This document shows, one piece after another, positions 1-6,258 of a stretch of DNA of 34,281 nt. Each line of letters begins with the position of its first letter. The stretch's first letter is position 1. The stretch is from IMG/VR virus record IMGVR_UViG_3300045136_000478, positions 1 to 34,281 of that record; one strand, 5' to 3'. The notes under the pieces were generated by a model. It was not told the DNA's origin and did no database searches. It saw only the letters and a program-made list of their open reading frames with translations. The translations under genes and the position numbers were made by a program. The stretch is from a virus.

Positions 1-192
1 TACAGCGTCCTCGCCCTCACCAGGCCGGACTGTTGGGCATACGAGGACTCGTCCCTGATGTCCTCGTCGTTCCAGCCAGAGGAGACTTCGTCGTACAGAC
101 GCCGAAGAGCATCCCCAAGCTGTCGGATGCGCTTCTCGCACTCGGCCAACTGCCTGTTGGCGTAGTCGAGGTGCGCACCGAGATACTGTCCG
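1..192. repeat. Left copy of 192-bp terminal overlap
   Basis: These 192 bases recur at 34090-34281. The only difference seen is T at 128 against C at 34217, which changes Ile to Val in the gene that crosses the join. The ends therefore close into a circle of about 34,089 bp. Overlap left by assembly of a circular or circularly permuted genome is the simplest reading; a true direct terminal repeat is less likely because the copies differ. Confidence 0.9.
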
Positions 193-527
193 CCCTCCCC
201 GCGCTCTCGACGCAGTGCTTCCTCCAGCTCGCGAATGCGAGCGTCCCGCGCTTCGATCTCCGCGAGCAGATGGCGCTCCCCGTCATCGCGCATCTTGTCG
301 CGCAGGATGAGTCGCTTGATCTCCGCGTCCTTCTCTGCTCTGAGACGCGAGATCTCCGCGGCCGTCCAGTGCTTCGATCCGACGTGGATCGTGAGCTCAT
401 CGAGGAGGTCCCACTCGCAGGCCACCGTCCGTGGAGATCCATACTCTCGCATCGCCTCGATCACGTCCTCGGCGGTGGGGTTCTCTGGCGCGTCGCCGTC
501 CGGCCAGATGTCGTCGATGGAGAGCAT
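1..527 (-). CDS. Coiled-coil protein, 5' part; gene crosses the window ends
   Basis: ATG at 527 opens a frame that runs leftward off position 1. It continues in register from 34089 to a TGA at 34047, giving a protein of 189 residues. It begins MLSIDDIWPDGD. Its middle is a highly charged heptad-like helix from about residue 65 to 110 with many E, R, K, L and I, and it ends GEQEVEA. No catalytic motif is visible and I do not recognise the family. It follows the transglycosylase gene by 37 nt and overlaps the DUF7666-like gene by 4 nt (GTGA), so it belongs to the leftward operon. A role in DNA metabolism or regulation is guessed only from position. Confidence 0.75.
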   Translation of the reverse strand, partial: MLSIDDIWPDGDAPENPTAEDVIEAMREYGSPRTVACEWDLLDELTIHVGSKHWTAAEISRLRAEKDAEIKRLILRDKMRDDGERHLLAEIEARDARIRELEEALRRERGEGGQYLGAHLDYANRQLAECEKRIRQLGDALRRLYDEVSSGWNDEDIRDESSYAQQSGLVRARTL

Positions 528-564
528 GTAGACAGGCGTGTCCACCCAGAGCTCCCATGACTTG

Positions 565-1185
565 TCAGGCATCCCGACACCCCCAGCCCGAGAGTCCGTA
601 CCGCCGCCAGATCGCGAGCGCGACCTCGTACTGCTGGCGCGGCGTCGCAAGGTATGCCTCCGAGGGGTACGGGCCCGCCTTGGGGTCGGCGTGCGGCGTG
701 AAGGCATCCCAGGAGCCGCGGTAGAAGCCGAACGCGCCCTGGTAGGTGCCCGAGTCCCACCGCCAGTCGCCTGGCCGGCGGCCGTAGCCCGTCTCGCAGG
801 CCCCGATCCGCTGCCACTTGTCCGGCAGCCACTCCCGCCAGGCGTAGTGGTAGTGGTGCCAGCGCCCGTAGGCGCTCCGGGCAGCTCGAGCCTTGGCTCG
901 CCACACGCGAGCGAGGTAGCGGGGGCAGCGGCCTGCCGCATGATCGCGTGCGGCCCGCATCTCGCCAGGAGCCGCCGCCCCCATCTTGGCCCGCCACTCG
1001 GCGTAGCGGCGCTGGTAGAAGCGCACGGCACGCCGCGCGTCGGGACACTGCATCGCGCGCGGGCGCACGGGGTCACTCAGGGGGAGAGCAGAGCCCGTTA
1101 CGGCCAGATCGCCCACGCCCGCGCGCGGCTCGCCGGCCGAGGCGGCCGGGAAGCTGAGGAGGAGCGTGCTCACGGTGGCTGCCAC
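565..1185 (-). CDS. Secreted Rpf-like transglycosylase
   Basis: 206 residues. Residues 1-18 form a short signal peptide ending in an ASA-type cleavage site, and residues 45-120 are a basic helical linker. Residues 122-203 match the Transglycos/Rpf-like fold: KWQRIGACETGYGR, then GTYQGAFGFYRGSWDAF, then a C-terminal IWRRYGLSGWGC. E131 is the expected catalytic acid, cleaving the MurNAc-GlcNAc bond of peptidoglycan outside the membrane. The GTG start at 1185 shares one base with the TAG of the upstream membrane gene, which supports the start, and the in-frame stop just upstream leaves no earlier choice. It lies far from the holin/peptidase cassette and close to the integrase. It may be a second lysin, or a lysogeny-expressed Rpf-like factor acting on host walls. 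Confidence 0.85.
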   Translation of the reverse strand: MAATVSTLLLSFPAASAGEPRAGVGDLAVTGSALPLSDPVRPRAMQCPDARRAVRFYQRRYAEWRAKMGAAAPGEMRAARDHAAGRCPRYLARVWRAKARAARSAYGRWHHYHYAWREWLPDKWQRIGACETGYGRRPGDWRWDSGTYQGAFGFYRGSWDAFTPHADPKAGPYPSEAYLATPRQQYEVALAIWRRYGLSGWGCRDA

Positions 1186-1343
1186 TACGACCCTGATGCC
1201 TCTCTCCCATCACGGGCTTCCCGCCGCACCTGCGACGGCTCGACAGTGCGCCGCGGGAGGCGGCGCCGTGGACGCAGCGCGTCCGCGCAGACCCAGCCAG
1301 CGAAGAAGCCGACGAGCGCCATGCCGAGGAGGGCGCCGCTCAT
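1185..1343 (-). CDS. Small single-span membrane protein
   Basis: 52 residues: a hydrophobic segment from residue 4 to about 22 (ALLGMALVGFFAGWVCADAL) followed by a strongly basic tail (RPRRRLPRR). It overlaps the preceding small gene by ATGA and touches the transglycosylase start by one base, so the three are probably translated together. A positively charged cytoplasmic tail after one span fits a pinholin-like or membrane-anchoring role beside a wall hydrolase, but the function is inferred only from context. Confidence 0.65.
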   Translation of the reverse strand: MSGALLGMALVGFFAGWVCADALRPRRRLPRRTVEPSQVRREARDGREASGS

Positions 1344-1513
1344 GCCGCGACCTCCCGCTCGTCGAGAACGCGGCGGACGATCGTGCTCGAGCGCCCTCCG
1401 CTGGGCAGAATCACCTGCGAAACCGCCCATTGGGCACTTGACGCCTTTAGAGTCCACGCGGGCCGAGAACGGCCTGGTTGAGCCAAATGGAGTGGGGGCC
1501 TCGTTCTCAGCAT
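1340..1513 (-). CDS. Possible 57-residue protein after the integrase
   Basis: ATG at 1513 lies 3 nt past the integrase stop. The frame ends in a TGA that overlaps the ATG of the membrane gene (ATGA), a junction style common in this genome. The C-terminal half (WAVSQVILPSGG, then IVRRVLDEREVAA) reads like protein, whereas the N-terminal third does not. A GGCCG-AGAA-CGGCC hairpin lies inside at 1461-1474. The stretch could instead be, or also contain, the phage attachment site, which often lies next to the integrase. No function recognised. Confidence 0.4.
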   Translation of the reverse strand: MLRTRPPLHLAQPGRSRPAWTLKASSAQWAVSQVILPSGGRSSTIVRRVLDEREVAA

Positions 1514-1516
1514 CGC

Positions 1517-2449
1517 CTACAGCCCGATCTCCTCCATCTTCCGCGCCACGTCCTCCACCGTCAGGTGTCCGTAGTAGCGCTGCGTCGTCGTCACGTGCTC
1601 GTGGCCCATGAGGAGCTGGCGCTCCTCGAGATCGAAGCCGAGCTCGCGCAGCCCGTGCCCGTAGGTGTGTCGAGTCTGGTGCAGGTTCAGCCGACGCACC
1701 CCCGCCTGTGCGCAGCAGCGGGCATGCCAGCGGTCGATCGTCGTGTTGCCGATCGGCACCGAGCGGAAGCGGTAGCGCTTGTGTCGCACGAGCCCCCAGA
1801 CGAAGTCGCCCTCCGCGAGGCCCTCGAGCAGATCGAGCTCGGCGATCGCCGCGCACACGTCGCGCCCGATCGGAACGATCCGATCCTTCCCACCCTTGCC
1901 TCGGTAGACGATGATGCGTCGGCGGCGCAGGTCGATGTGCTCGCGGCGGAGCATGCGCGCCTCGCCGCGCCGAAGCCCGGCCCCGAAGAGGATCGTGTAC
2001 AGGTGGCCGTCCGGTGAGGCGAGCCCCTGGAGCAGCGCGACTTCCTCCGGGCTGAAGATGTCGCGGGGCCGCCGCCGCGGCGGACGCATGCGCGGGACAC
2101 GTCCGACCATCGGGTTGCGCTCGATCCTCCCGTCCTCCTCGGCCCAGCGGAACCAGGAGTTCAGGATCGAGCGCGTGATGTACCGGGACTGCTCGGGCTT
2201 GCGCGCGAGCAGCCCGTTGATGTCGGCTGCCGTGATCTCGTGGAGCATCTTCTCCGGGCAGGCGCGCAGGAGCGCGGCCACCTCCCGTTCGTAGCCGTAG
2301 AGCGTCCTCTCCGACTTGCCATCGACGATCAGGTACTCGAGCCAATCGGCAAGGTCGGACGCGGCCCGAGCATCACGGTGGCGCACGTCGCGTATGAGCG
2401 CGTCGAACTCTACGCGAGTCGTCGTCGTCTCGCTCCTCACGCCGGTCAC
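1517..2449 (-). CDS. int: Tyrosine integrase
   Basis: 310 residues, a normal length for a phage tyrosine recombinase. Residues about 30-115 form the SAM-like core-binding domain. The catalytic domain follows with R160 (GAGLRRGE), K185 (GKGGKDR), H257-x-x-R260 (LHQTRHT), H283 (MGHEH) and nucleophile Y293 (RYYGH), so every expected active-site residue is present. The GTG start at 2449 overlaps the upstream TGA (GTGA), with GAGGAG about 6 nt before it. It would join attP to a host attB and, with a directionality factor, reverse this. It lies inside the early leftward operon rather than beside the repressor, so its control may differ from that in lambdoid phages. Confidence 0.95.
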   Translation of the reverse strand: MTGVRSETTTTRVEFDALIRDVRHRDARAASDLADWLEYLIVDGKSERTLYGYEREVAALLRACPEKMLHEITAADINGLLARKPEQSRYITRSILNSWFRWAEEDGRIERNPMVGRVPRMRPPRRRPRDIFSPEEVALLQGLASPDGHLYTILFGAGLRRGEARMLRREHIDLRRRRIIVYRGKGGKDRIVPIGRDVCAAIAELDLLEGLAEGDFVWGLVRHKRYRFRSVPIGNTTIDRWHARCCAQAGVRRLNLHQTRHTYGHGLRELGFDLEERQLLMGHEHVTTTQRYYGHLTVEDVARKMEEIGL

Positions 2450-2712
2450 TCGGTCTCCTCAGGCCCTGTCGAGCGGACGCGCTGCGTTCGTCCCTTCCGC
2501 ATCGGCCGGGTGTAGCCCGGGCCCTTGAGCCGGAAGTCAGGACCGAACCTGTAGGCCCGGATCTCGGCGCGGTTTCGCGGGGGAGGCTCCCTCTCTTCAC
2601 GCTCCGTCTCCCCCGGGTTGAGCGGGGCGGATTTGCCGCCAGCCCACCCGGGGAGGCGACTCTTCAGGAACTCCAAACGTTCCGAGCGACGTAGGTAGCG
2701 AATCCCCAGCAA
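2446..2712 (-). CDS. Hypothetical basic protein
   Basis: 88 residues if it starts at TTG 2712, just after the TAG of the Gp3-like gene. The open frame extends further upstream, but that part lies antiparallel in frame to the Gp3-like gene and looks like a shadow. It is rich in R, K, E and P (GETEREEREPPPRNR, then GPGYTRPMRKGRTQR) and probably partly disordered. It ends in a GTGA overlap with the integrase start. No domain recognised; the position next to int makes a small accessory or directionality protein conceivable. Confidence 0.5.
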   Translation of the reverse strand: MLGIRYLRRSERLEFLKSRLPGWAGGKSAPLNPGETEREEREPPPRNRAEIRAYRFGPDFRLKGPGYTRPMRKGRTQRVRSTGPEETE

Positions 2713-2714
2713 GA

Positions 2715-3857
2715 CTATCCCCCGAGCTTCTCCAGGCGATCGATGAGCGATGCCGCCTCCTGCCGCGTGAGCGCCTCGCGCAGCGGGGCCCAGTGGAGCC
2801 CGGAGCTGTCCTCTCCACCGAGCTCGGCGATCAGGAGCTCGACATCCGTCTCCCGCTCTCTCGCCACGGCGCTCCACAGGTGACGCGTCTCGATGCGTCC
2901 CGCCTCGCGCAGACGGCCCACGAGCACGTCGAGCTTCCGGGCCTGCGCATCGGTGCGGCGGCGTGAGCGGGTGGAGCGCGCGACCGTGTTTCCGACGCTT
3001 CGCTCCGCAGTCGGCTGCACGCTCGGTTCGGCGCGCAGTTCGTCGACCGGGATGGGCCCGCCGAAGGGTGGATCAGCAGGCGCACGCGGGATTGGAGCCG
3101 CGCTGCGAGAGGATCGAGGAGGCTCCTGACGGACGACCTCGGCGAGGCCCTGCTCGAGCGAGACGCCACCGTTCGAACGCTCCAGGGGCGTGTATCCGGC
3201 AGGGAGGGCTCGGCTCTCGGCCGCCGCGAGCGGGCCCTGCGCCCCGACGAGCTCGCGCATCGAGACGTCGATGTCGATGACGGGGACGGCGAAGCGCATC
3301 GTCTGGCCGGCTCGCACCTGGACGCGCTGCTCGAGACGCAGCCGCGCGGGGATCAGCACGCCCTGCGCGGTAGCGCGCTGCAGGATCTCGGCGGCGCCCA
3401 CGAGCTCCGCAGCCGCGTTCCAGCCCGTCGAGGAGACGAGCCAGGATCCGAGCCCGGGCAGGTCGGGCAGGATCACGGCAAGACGGGTAGTGGGCTTGCA
3501 CTCGCGCTCCTCCCCGCAGAGGCACGCTGAGTCGGAGATGATCTCGTGCTGCCCGTCACAGCGACGCTGGCAGCCGCCCTTCGACCACAGCTCGTACCAG
3601 GTCGTGGGGGCCTGGCCTGGGATGAGCATGATGGGCAGCGCGTCGGTCTCCGTGTAGAGCTCCCACTCGCCGGGATGTCCCTCCCAGTCGCGCACCTCTC
3701 CGCCCCAGAGCTCGGCGGCCCGCTCGAGGCGTACCGGGTCGCGAGAGGTGAGCCGCCAGCGGTCGAGCTTGCGGGGGTTCCCTCGCTCGTCGCGCTCGCC
3801 GGCGCGAATCCGGCCGACCTCGACCATCCGCCGCTGCAGGTCGATGATCGGGCTCAT
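2715..3857 (-). CDS. Gp3-like cysteine-containing protein (recombination directionality factor family)
   Basis: 380 residues. The N-terminal half follows the layout of the phiC31 Gp3-like family, often annotated 'hydrolase or metal-binding protein' in actinobacterial elements: PIIDLQRRM, GRIRAG, a WRLTS strand, GGEV-DWEG, a TETDALPI strand, then a zinc-type cluster C96-C100-C112-C114-C120 (GGCQRRCDG and ACLCGEERECKP) and DLPGLGSW. The C-terminal third is a proline/arginine-rich linker plus a helical tail. Gp3 of phiC31 binds the serine integrase and switches it to excision; here the integrase is a tyrosine enzyme, so that role cannot be assumed. Start ATG 3857 overlaps the nuclease stop (ATGA). 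The family call is from memory of its motifs. Confidence 0.6.
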   Translation of the reverse strand: MSPIIDLQRRMVEVGRIRAGERDERGNPRKLDRWRLTSRDPVRLERAAELWGGEVRDWEGHPGEWELYTETDALPIMLIPGQAPTTWYELWSKGGCQRRCDGQHEIISDSACLCGEERECKPTTRLAVILPDLPGLGSWLVSSTGWNAAAELVGAAEILQRATAQGVLIPARLRLEQRVQVRAGQTMRFAVPVIDIDVSMRELVGAQGPLAAAESRALPAGYTPLERSNGGVSLEQGLAEVVRQEPPRSSRSAAPIPRAPADPPFGGPIPVDELRAEPSVQPTAERSVGNTVARSTRSRRRTDAQARKLDVLVGRLREAGRIETRHLWSAVARERETDVELLIAELGGEDSSGLHWAPLREALTRQEAASLIDRLEKLGG

Positions 3858-4654
3858 GCGGCGAGCCTCCCCGGCGGCAGGACGGGCCTACCGAGCACCG
3901 CCTTCGAGACCTCGACTTCCCAGCGTGCCATCTCGATCATGTGCTGGCAGTAGTCCCAGACGCGCTCGGAGGTGTCGACCGGCACGACCAGGTAATCCTC
4001 GGGCGATACGACCACGCAGACGCCCCCCTCCGTCTCGGGCATCGGCTCGGTGTGCATCGCCTCCGGGTCGAAGACGTAGTAGCGCTTGTAGTTGATCTCC
4101 CGGCGGTCGGCGAGCAGACCCACGAGCTCGGCGTGGCGGTAGAGCGTGAGCTGCAGCGCGACTTCGGGATAGGGCGGACGAGCGCGCCCGGAGTCGGGGC
4201 CGTGCGGCGTCGTCTTGATGTCGCAGACAAGCGCGCGCCCGTCGATCCGAACGATCGCATCGAGCGTGCCGGCGTAGCCCCTCGTGACGTTGTAGACGGG
4301 GGCCTCGGCGAGGAGGAACTCGGGCTCGAACTCGCGGAGGAACGTCTCGTACTGCTCGACGTACGGGGCGATCTCGGGGGCAACCTCGGGGATGGCGCCG
4401 AGCGCGAGCTGCTCCGCGGCCCGGTGGACGTCCGAGCCGCGCGCCTTCGCCTCCGCGGAGCGCTGCCAGCGGGCGTCCTTGAGCCACTTCACCGCCCCGG
4501 CGCGATCTCCGTCCTCGACGAAGCTCTGCAGGATCTTGATGCGGTCGTAGGCTGCCTCCGCCACGGTCCTGGCGTGCCAGTCGACGAGCTGTTCCGAGGC
4601 ACCGAGCGCCTGCCGGATGAGCGTCGTCACGCTCCAGAACTTCAGCTCGCTCAT
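3854..4654 (-). CDS. PD-(D/E)XK nuclease, RecB/Cas4-like
   Basis: 266 residues from ATG 4654. The RecB-type active site is complete: GSDVH (H77), E118, GTLDAIV (D132), CDIKT (D145, K147) and the QLTLY motif (Q168, Y172). No Cys cluster of the Cas4 iron-sulfur type is visible, so it is closer to the phage RecB-like exonucleases than to true Cas4. It would degrade or process DNA ends during replication or recombination. It overlaps both neighbours by ATGA and sits upstream of the Gp3-like gene, a pairing I associate with actinobacterial phages and integrative elements. The frame stays open further upstream, but that part is a shadow of two other genes. Confidence 0.85.
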   Translation of the reverse strand: MSELKFWSVTTLIRQALGASEQLVDWHARTVAEAAYDRIKILQSFVEDGDRAGAVKWLKDARWQRSAEAKARGSDVHRAAEQLALGAIPEVAPEIAPYVEQYETFLREFEPEFLLAEAPVYNVTRGYAGTLDAIVRIDGRALVCDIKTTPHGPDSGRARPPYPEVALQLTLYRHAELVGLLADRREINYKRYYVFDPEAMHTEPMPETEGGVCVVVSPEDYLVVPVDTSERVWDYCQHMIEMARWEVEVSKAVLGRPVLPPGRLAA

Positions 4655-4848
4655 GGTGCCCTCCGCGACCAGCGATCGATCGGGATCACCTCGGCTCCCT
4701 CGGCGAGAGGATCGATCGAGCGCCAGTAGAGGACGATGGCGAGCACGCGGCTCGCGCGCGTGTCGCAGCGCCGCAGGAGATCGATGCCGAGCTCCTCGAG
4801 CACGCGCACGTCCTCCTCGAGCAGCGGCACGGAGCGGACGACGCTCAC
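4651..4848 (-). CDS. Hypothetical early protein, 65 residues
   Basis: GTG start at 4848 overlaps the upstream TGA, and its own stop overlaps the nuclease ATG (both NTGA). It is a small alpha-helical, acidic N-terminal protein (LLEEDVRVLEELGIDLLRRC) with no recognised domain. Its tight coupling inside the early operon supports it being real. Confidence 0.65.
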   Translation of the reverse strand: MSVVRSVPLLEEDVRVLEELGIDLLRRCDTRASRVLAIVLYWRSIDPLAEGAEVIPIDRWSRRAP

Positions 4849-5075
4849 GCCTGCCCCCTCGCGCGCAGGACGTGCTCGGTGACGAGCCTGACGTGCTGCT
4901 CGAGCTCCGCATCGTCGCCGAGCCCGTGCCAGGGGCAGACGGACGCGCGGATGCGGTGGTAGGTGTCCGAGGCGGACGCGCGCCGGCCAGGGGTGGCGCG
5001 CGAGCCGGCGGAGGGGAGAGGGAGACCGGCTTCGGTTCCGCCTCGGAACATCGTCGTCTCGTTGGCCAGAATCAC
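4845..5075 (-). CDS. Hypothetical early protein, 76 residues
   Basis: GTG start at 5075 overlaps the TGA of the preceding gene (GTGA), and its TGA overlaps the next GTG. The reading frame is open far upstream, but that stretch is antiparallel to a better gene. Residues 45-70 contain a Cys-Pro-Trp-His cluster (ASVCPWHGLGDDAELEQHV). Function not recognised. Confidence 0.6.
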   Translation of the reverse strand: MILANETTMFRGGTEAGLPLPSAGSRATPGRRASASDTYHRIRASVCPWHGLGDDAELEQHVRLVTEHVLRARGQA

Positions 5076-5428
5076 GCGGCCGGCTCCTCTCGCAGCGCTT
5101 CGTCGAGCGTCACGGAGCCCACGGAGCCCACGGAGCCCGGCTCCGTGCTGGCACCCATCCGACGGAGCCCGGAGCCGACGGTGCCTATAGCACCGTCGGG
5201 CTCCGTGGCTCCGTGGTCGGAATCGGGTAGCGACGGCGTCACGGAGCCCGACGGAGCCCACGCCTCGGGCTCCGTGGTACGCGAGCGGTAGCCACGTGCT
5301 CGTGGGGCCGGCAGTAGACGTCCGACGACGACGGACGACGGTCGCCACGAACCGTCCCGCATCCTGATCCAGGGGTGGCCGCGCTCGTCGACTGCGACGT
5401 CGCGATCGATGAGCTCGAGACGACTCAC
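5072..5428 (-). CDS. Early protein with repeat-rich linker
   Basis: 118 residues from ATG 5428, which overlaps the XRE stop. Residues 1-45 are a compact domain (LELIDRDVAVDERGHPWIRMRDGSW, with a short DxxG-HPW motif as in small phage early proteins). Residues 50-110 are a low-complexity linker rich in G, S, T, E and P, with GSVGSVGSV encoded by three tandem 9-bp units. The linker DNA carries a dense set of CGGAGCCC/GGGCTCCG dyads that look more like a cis-acting element than a coding constraint. No family recognised. Confidence 0.65.
   Translation of the reverse strand: MSRLELIDRDVAVDERGHPWIRMRDGSWRPSSVVVGRLLPAPRARGYRSRTTEPEAWAPSGSVTPSLPDSDHGATEPDGAIGTVGSGLRRMGASTEPGSVGSVGSVTLDEALREEPAA
5113..5274. 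repeat. Cluster of CGGAGCCC direct and inverted repeats
   Basis: CGGAGCCC starts at 5113, 5122, 5131, 5163, 5242 and 5252, with a variant CGGAGCCG at 5170. The complement GGGCTCCG starts at 5198 and 5267, with GGCTCCG at 5139 and 5207. That is about eleven copies in 162 bp, in both orientations. The first three are a 9-bp tandem array. It could be a protein-binding array, a replication origin element or a set of RNA hairpins in the early transcript. Confidence 0.75.
5170..5205. other. Long hairpin with CTATA loop
   Basis: CGGAG-CCGACGGTGC (5170-5184) pairs with GCACCGTCGG-CTCCG (5190-5205) around the loop CTATA, with a single bulged G at 5200. That makes 15 base pairs. It is the longest clear hairpin in the early region and is built from two of the CGGAGCC units. 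No U-tract follows on either strand, so a simple intrinsic terminator is unlikely. Confidence 0.7.
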
Positions 5429-5634
5429 GCTGCCAGCTCCTCCTCGAGCTGCTCCTCGAGCTCCTCGGGAGGGATGTCGTACACCCTCGCGAGAGCGAGG
5501 AGGTGGACGCGCTTCAGCGCGGTCTGGCCTCGCTCCATCCGGTAGATGGTCTTCTCGCTCACGCCGAGTTGAGAGGCCACGGCGGGACGTGAGAGCCCAC
5601 GCTGCCTCCGGATGGTCTCGAGACGGCCGGCCAT
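5425..5634 (-). CDS. XRE-family DNA-binding protein, Cro-like
   Basis: 69 residues with a full HTH_3 domain: LETIRRQRGLSRPAVASQLG, then VSEKTIYRMERGQ, with the recognition helix near residues 25-35, ending in an acidic Leu/Glu tail (EELEEQLEEELAA). It is the first leftward gene, divergent from the repressor gene. The ATG is only 10 nt past the -10 box of its promoter, so its mRNA would be leaderless or nearly so. By position it is the Cro-like lytic regulator; it could alternatively be an excisionase-type regulator. Confidence 0.85.
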   Translation of the reverse strand: MAGRLETIRRQRGLSRPAVASQLGVSEKTIYRMERGQTALKRVHLLALARVYDIPPEELEEQLEEELAA

Positions 5635-5669
5635 CGCGTCCGGACTTTACACGGACGCGCTGACCGTGT
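5635..5669. promoter_or_regulatory. Operator dyads in the divergent promoter
   Basis: Two overlapping inverted repeats lie between the divergent genes. One is CGCGTCCG (5635-5642) with CGGACGCG (5652-5659), 9 nt apart. The other is ACACGG (5649-5654) with CCGTGT (5664-5669), also 9 nt apart. The second sits in the spacer of the leftward promoter, overlapping its -35 box by three bases and touching its -10 box at one base. A repressor dimer bound here would block the leftward promoter. Confidence 0.7.
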
Positions 5670-5672
5670 CAA
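5644..5672 (-). promoter_or_regulatory. Early leftward promoter, sigma70-type
   Basis: On the minus strand TTGACA (5672-5667) is followed, after exactly 17 nt, by TAAAGT (5649-5644). A transcript start would fall near 5634-5638, at or within a few bases of the XRE ATG. This is the best promoter seen in the window and would feed the long leftward operon. Confidence 0.75.
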
Positions 5673-5684
5673 GATGTCCAGGCA

Positions 5685-6128
5685 GTGTCCGACATGTACC
5701 TCGATCTCAAGCGCAGAATCCCCGTGGTGGCCGAATGGACGGAGGTCGGCGAGGAGGACATGCAGCGGGCGCAGGAGAGGATCGGGCTCTCCGACGAGCG
5801 CCTCGCTCGCCTGATCCCGGTATCCGAGCGCACGTGGCGACGCTGGAAGAAGCGCGGAGCGATCCCGACCGCTCTCCTCCCGCGCGTCGCCGAGGTGCTC
5901 GATCTCGAGCTCGTGAAGACAGAGCCCGTGCGCGTCGATGCCTCGCGGCTGCCAGAGCTCTCAGGCTCTACTCGGTCGCCGTACCTCCTCGAATCGAGCG
6001 CAGCGACGCTCGACCTTCTCCGATCGATCGGGGAGACGCTGCTTCGCGTAGAGGACGTTCTGCTTCGTATCGAGCGAGCCACTCGCGAGCAGCAGCCAGT
6101 GCGGACGCGAGGCGCTCCTCCGCGCTGA
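5685..6128 (+). CDS. Putative immunity repressor with helix-turn-helix
   Basis: 147 residues on the plus strand from GTG 5685 (ATG at 5694 is an alternative). No clear ribosome site precedes it, so leaderless translation is possible. The HTH is at about residues 34-70: GLSDERLARLIPVSERTWRRWKKRG, then a LLPRVAEVLDLEL helix, as in MbcA/Xre-type and mycobacteriophage-style repressors. The C-terminal part (residues 95-135) is helical and could form dimers (LDLLRSIGETLLRVEDVLLRI). Its divergence from the Cro-like gene across paired operators is the classic switch arrangement. It is one of only two rightward genes and would be the one transcribed in lysogeny. Confidence 0.8.
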   Translation: MSDMYLDLKRRIPVVAEWTEVGEEDMQRAQERIGLSDERLARLIPVSERTWRRWKKRGAIPTALLPRVAEVLDLELVKTEPVRVDASRLPELSGSTRSPYLLESSAATLDLLRSIGETLLRVEDVLLRIERATREQQPVRTRGAPPR

Positions 6129-6258
6129 GGTTCCCCTCGCGATACGACTGCTCCCAGGCCGTGGAGCCGGCCATGTACACTTGCCTCCCCTGACGGTCTG
6201 ACCGCGATGATCCTACGAGAGCCGGTTCGCAGACGCAAGATGGCCGTACCGGACAGTC

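Noticed and set aside
1461-1474. Intrinsic terminator after the integrase
   Set aside because: The stem is only 5 bp with a 4-nt loop and no U-tract follows on the minus strand.
538-1611. Rightward 357-residue frame over the transglycosylase
   Set aside because: It is Arg/Ala/Pro-rich shadow sequence opposite a recognised enzyme.
3854-4654. True Cas4 adaptation nuclease, paired with the Csf1-like gene
   Set aside because: The iron-sulfur cysteines are absent and the two genes are far apart along the operon; a phage RecB-like exonuclease explains it better.
5968-6174. Leftward frame antisense to the end of the repressor gene (68 residues, ATG 6174 with GGGAGG upstream)
   Set aside because: It overlaps 161 nt of a better rightward gene, and codon third positions in the overlap fit the rightward frame better. 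A real small antisense gene is not excluded because of the good ribosome site.
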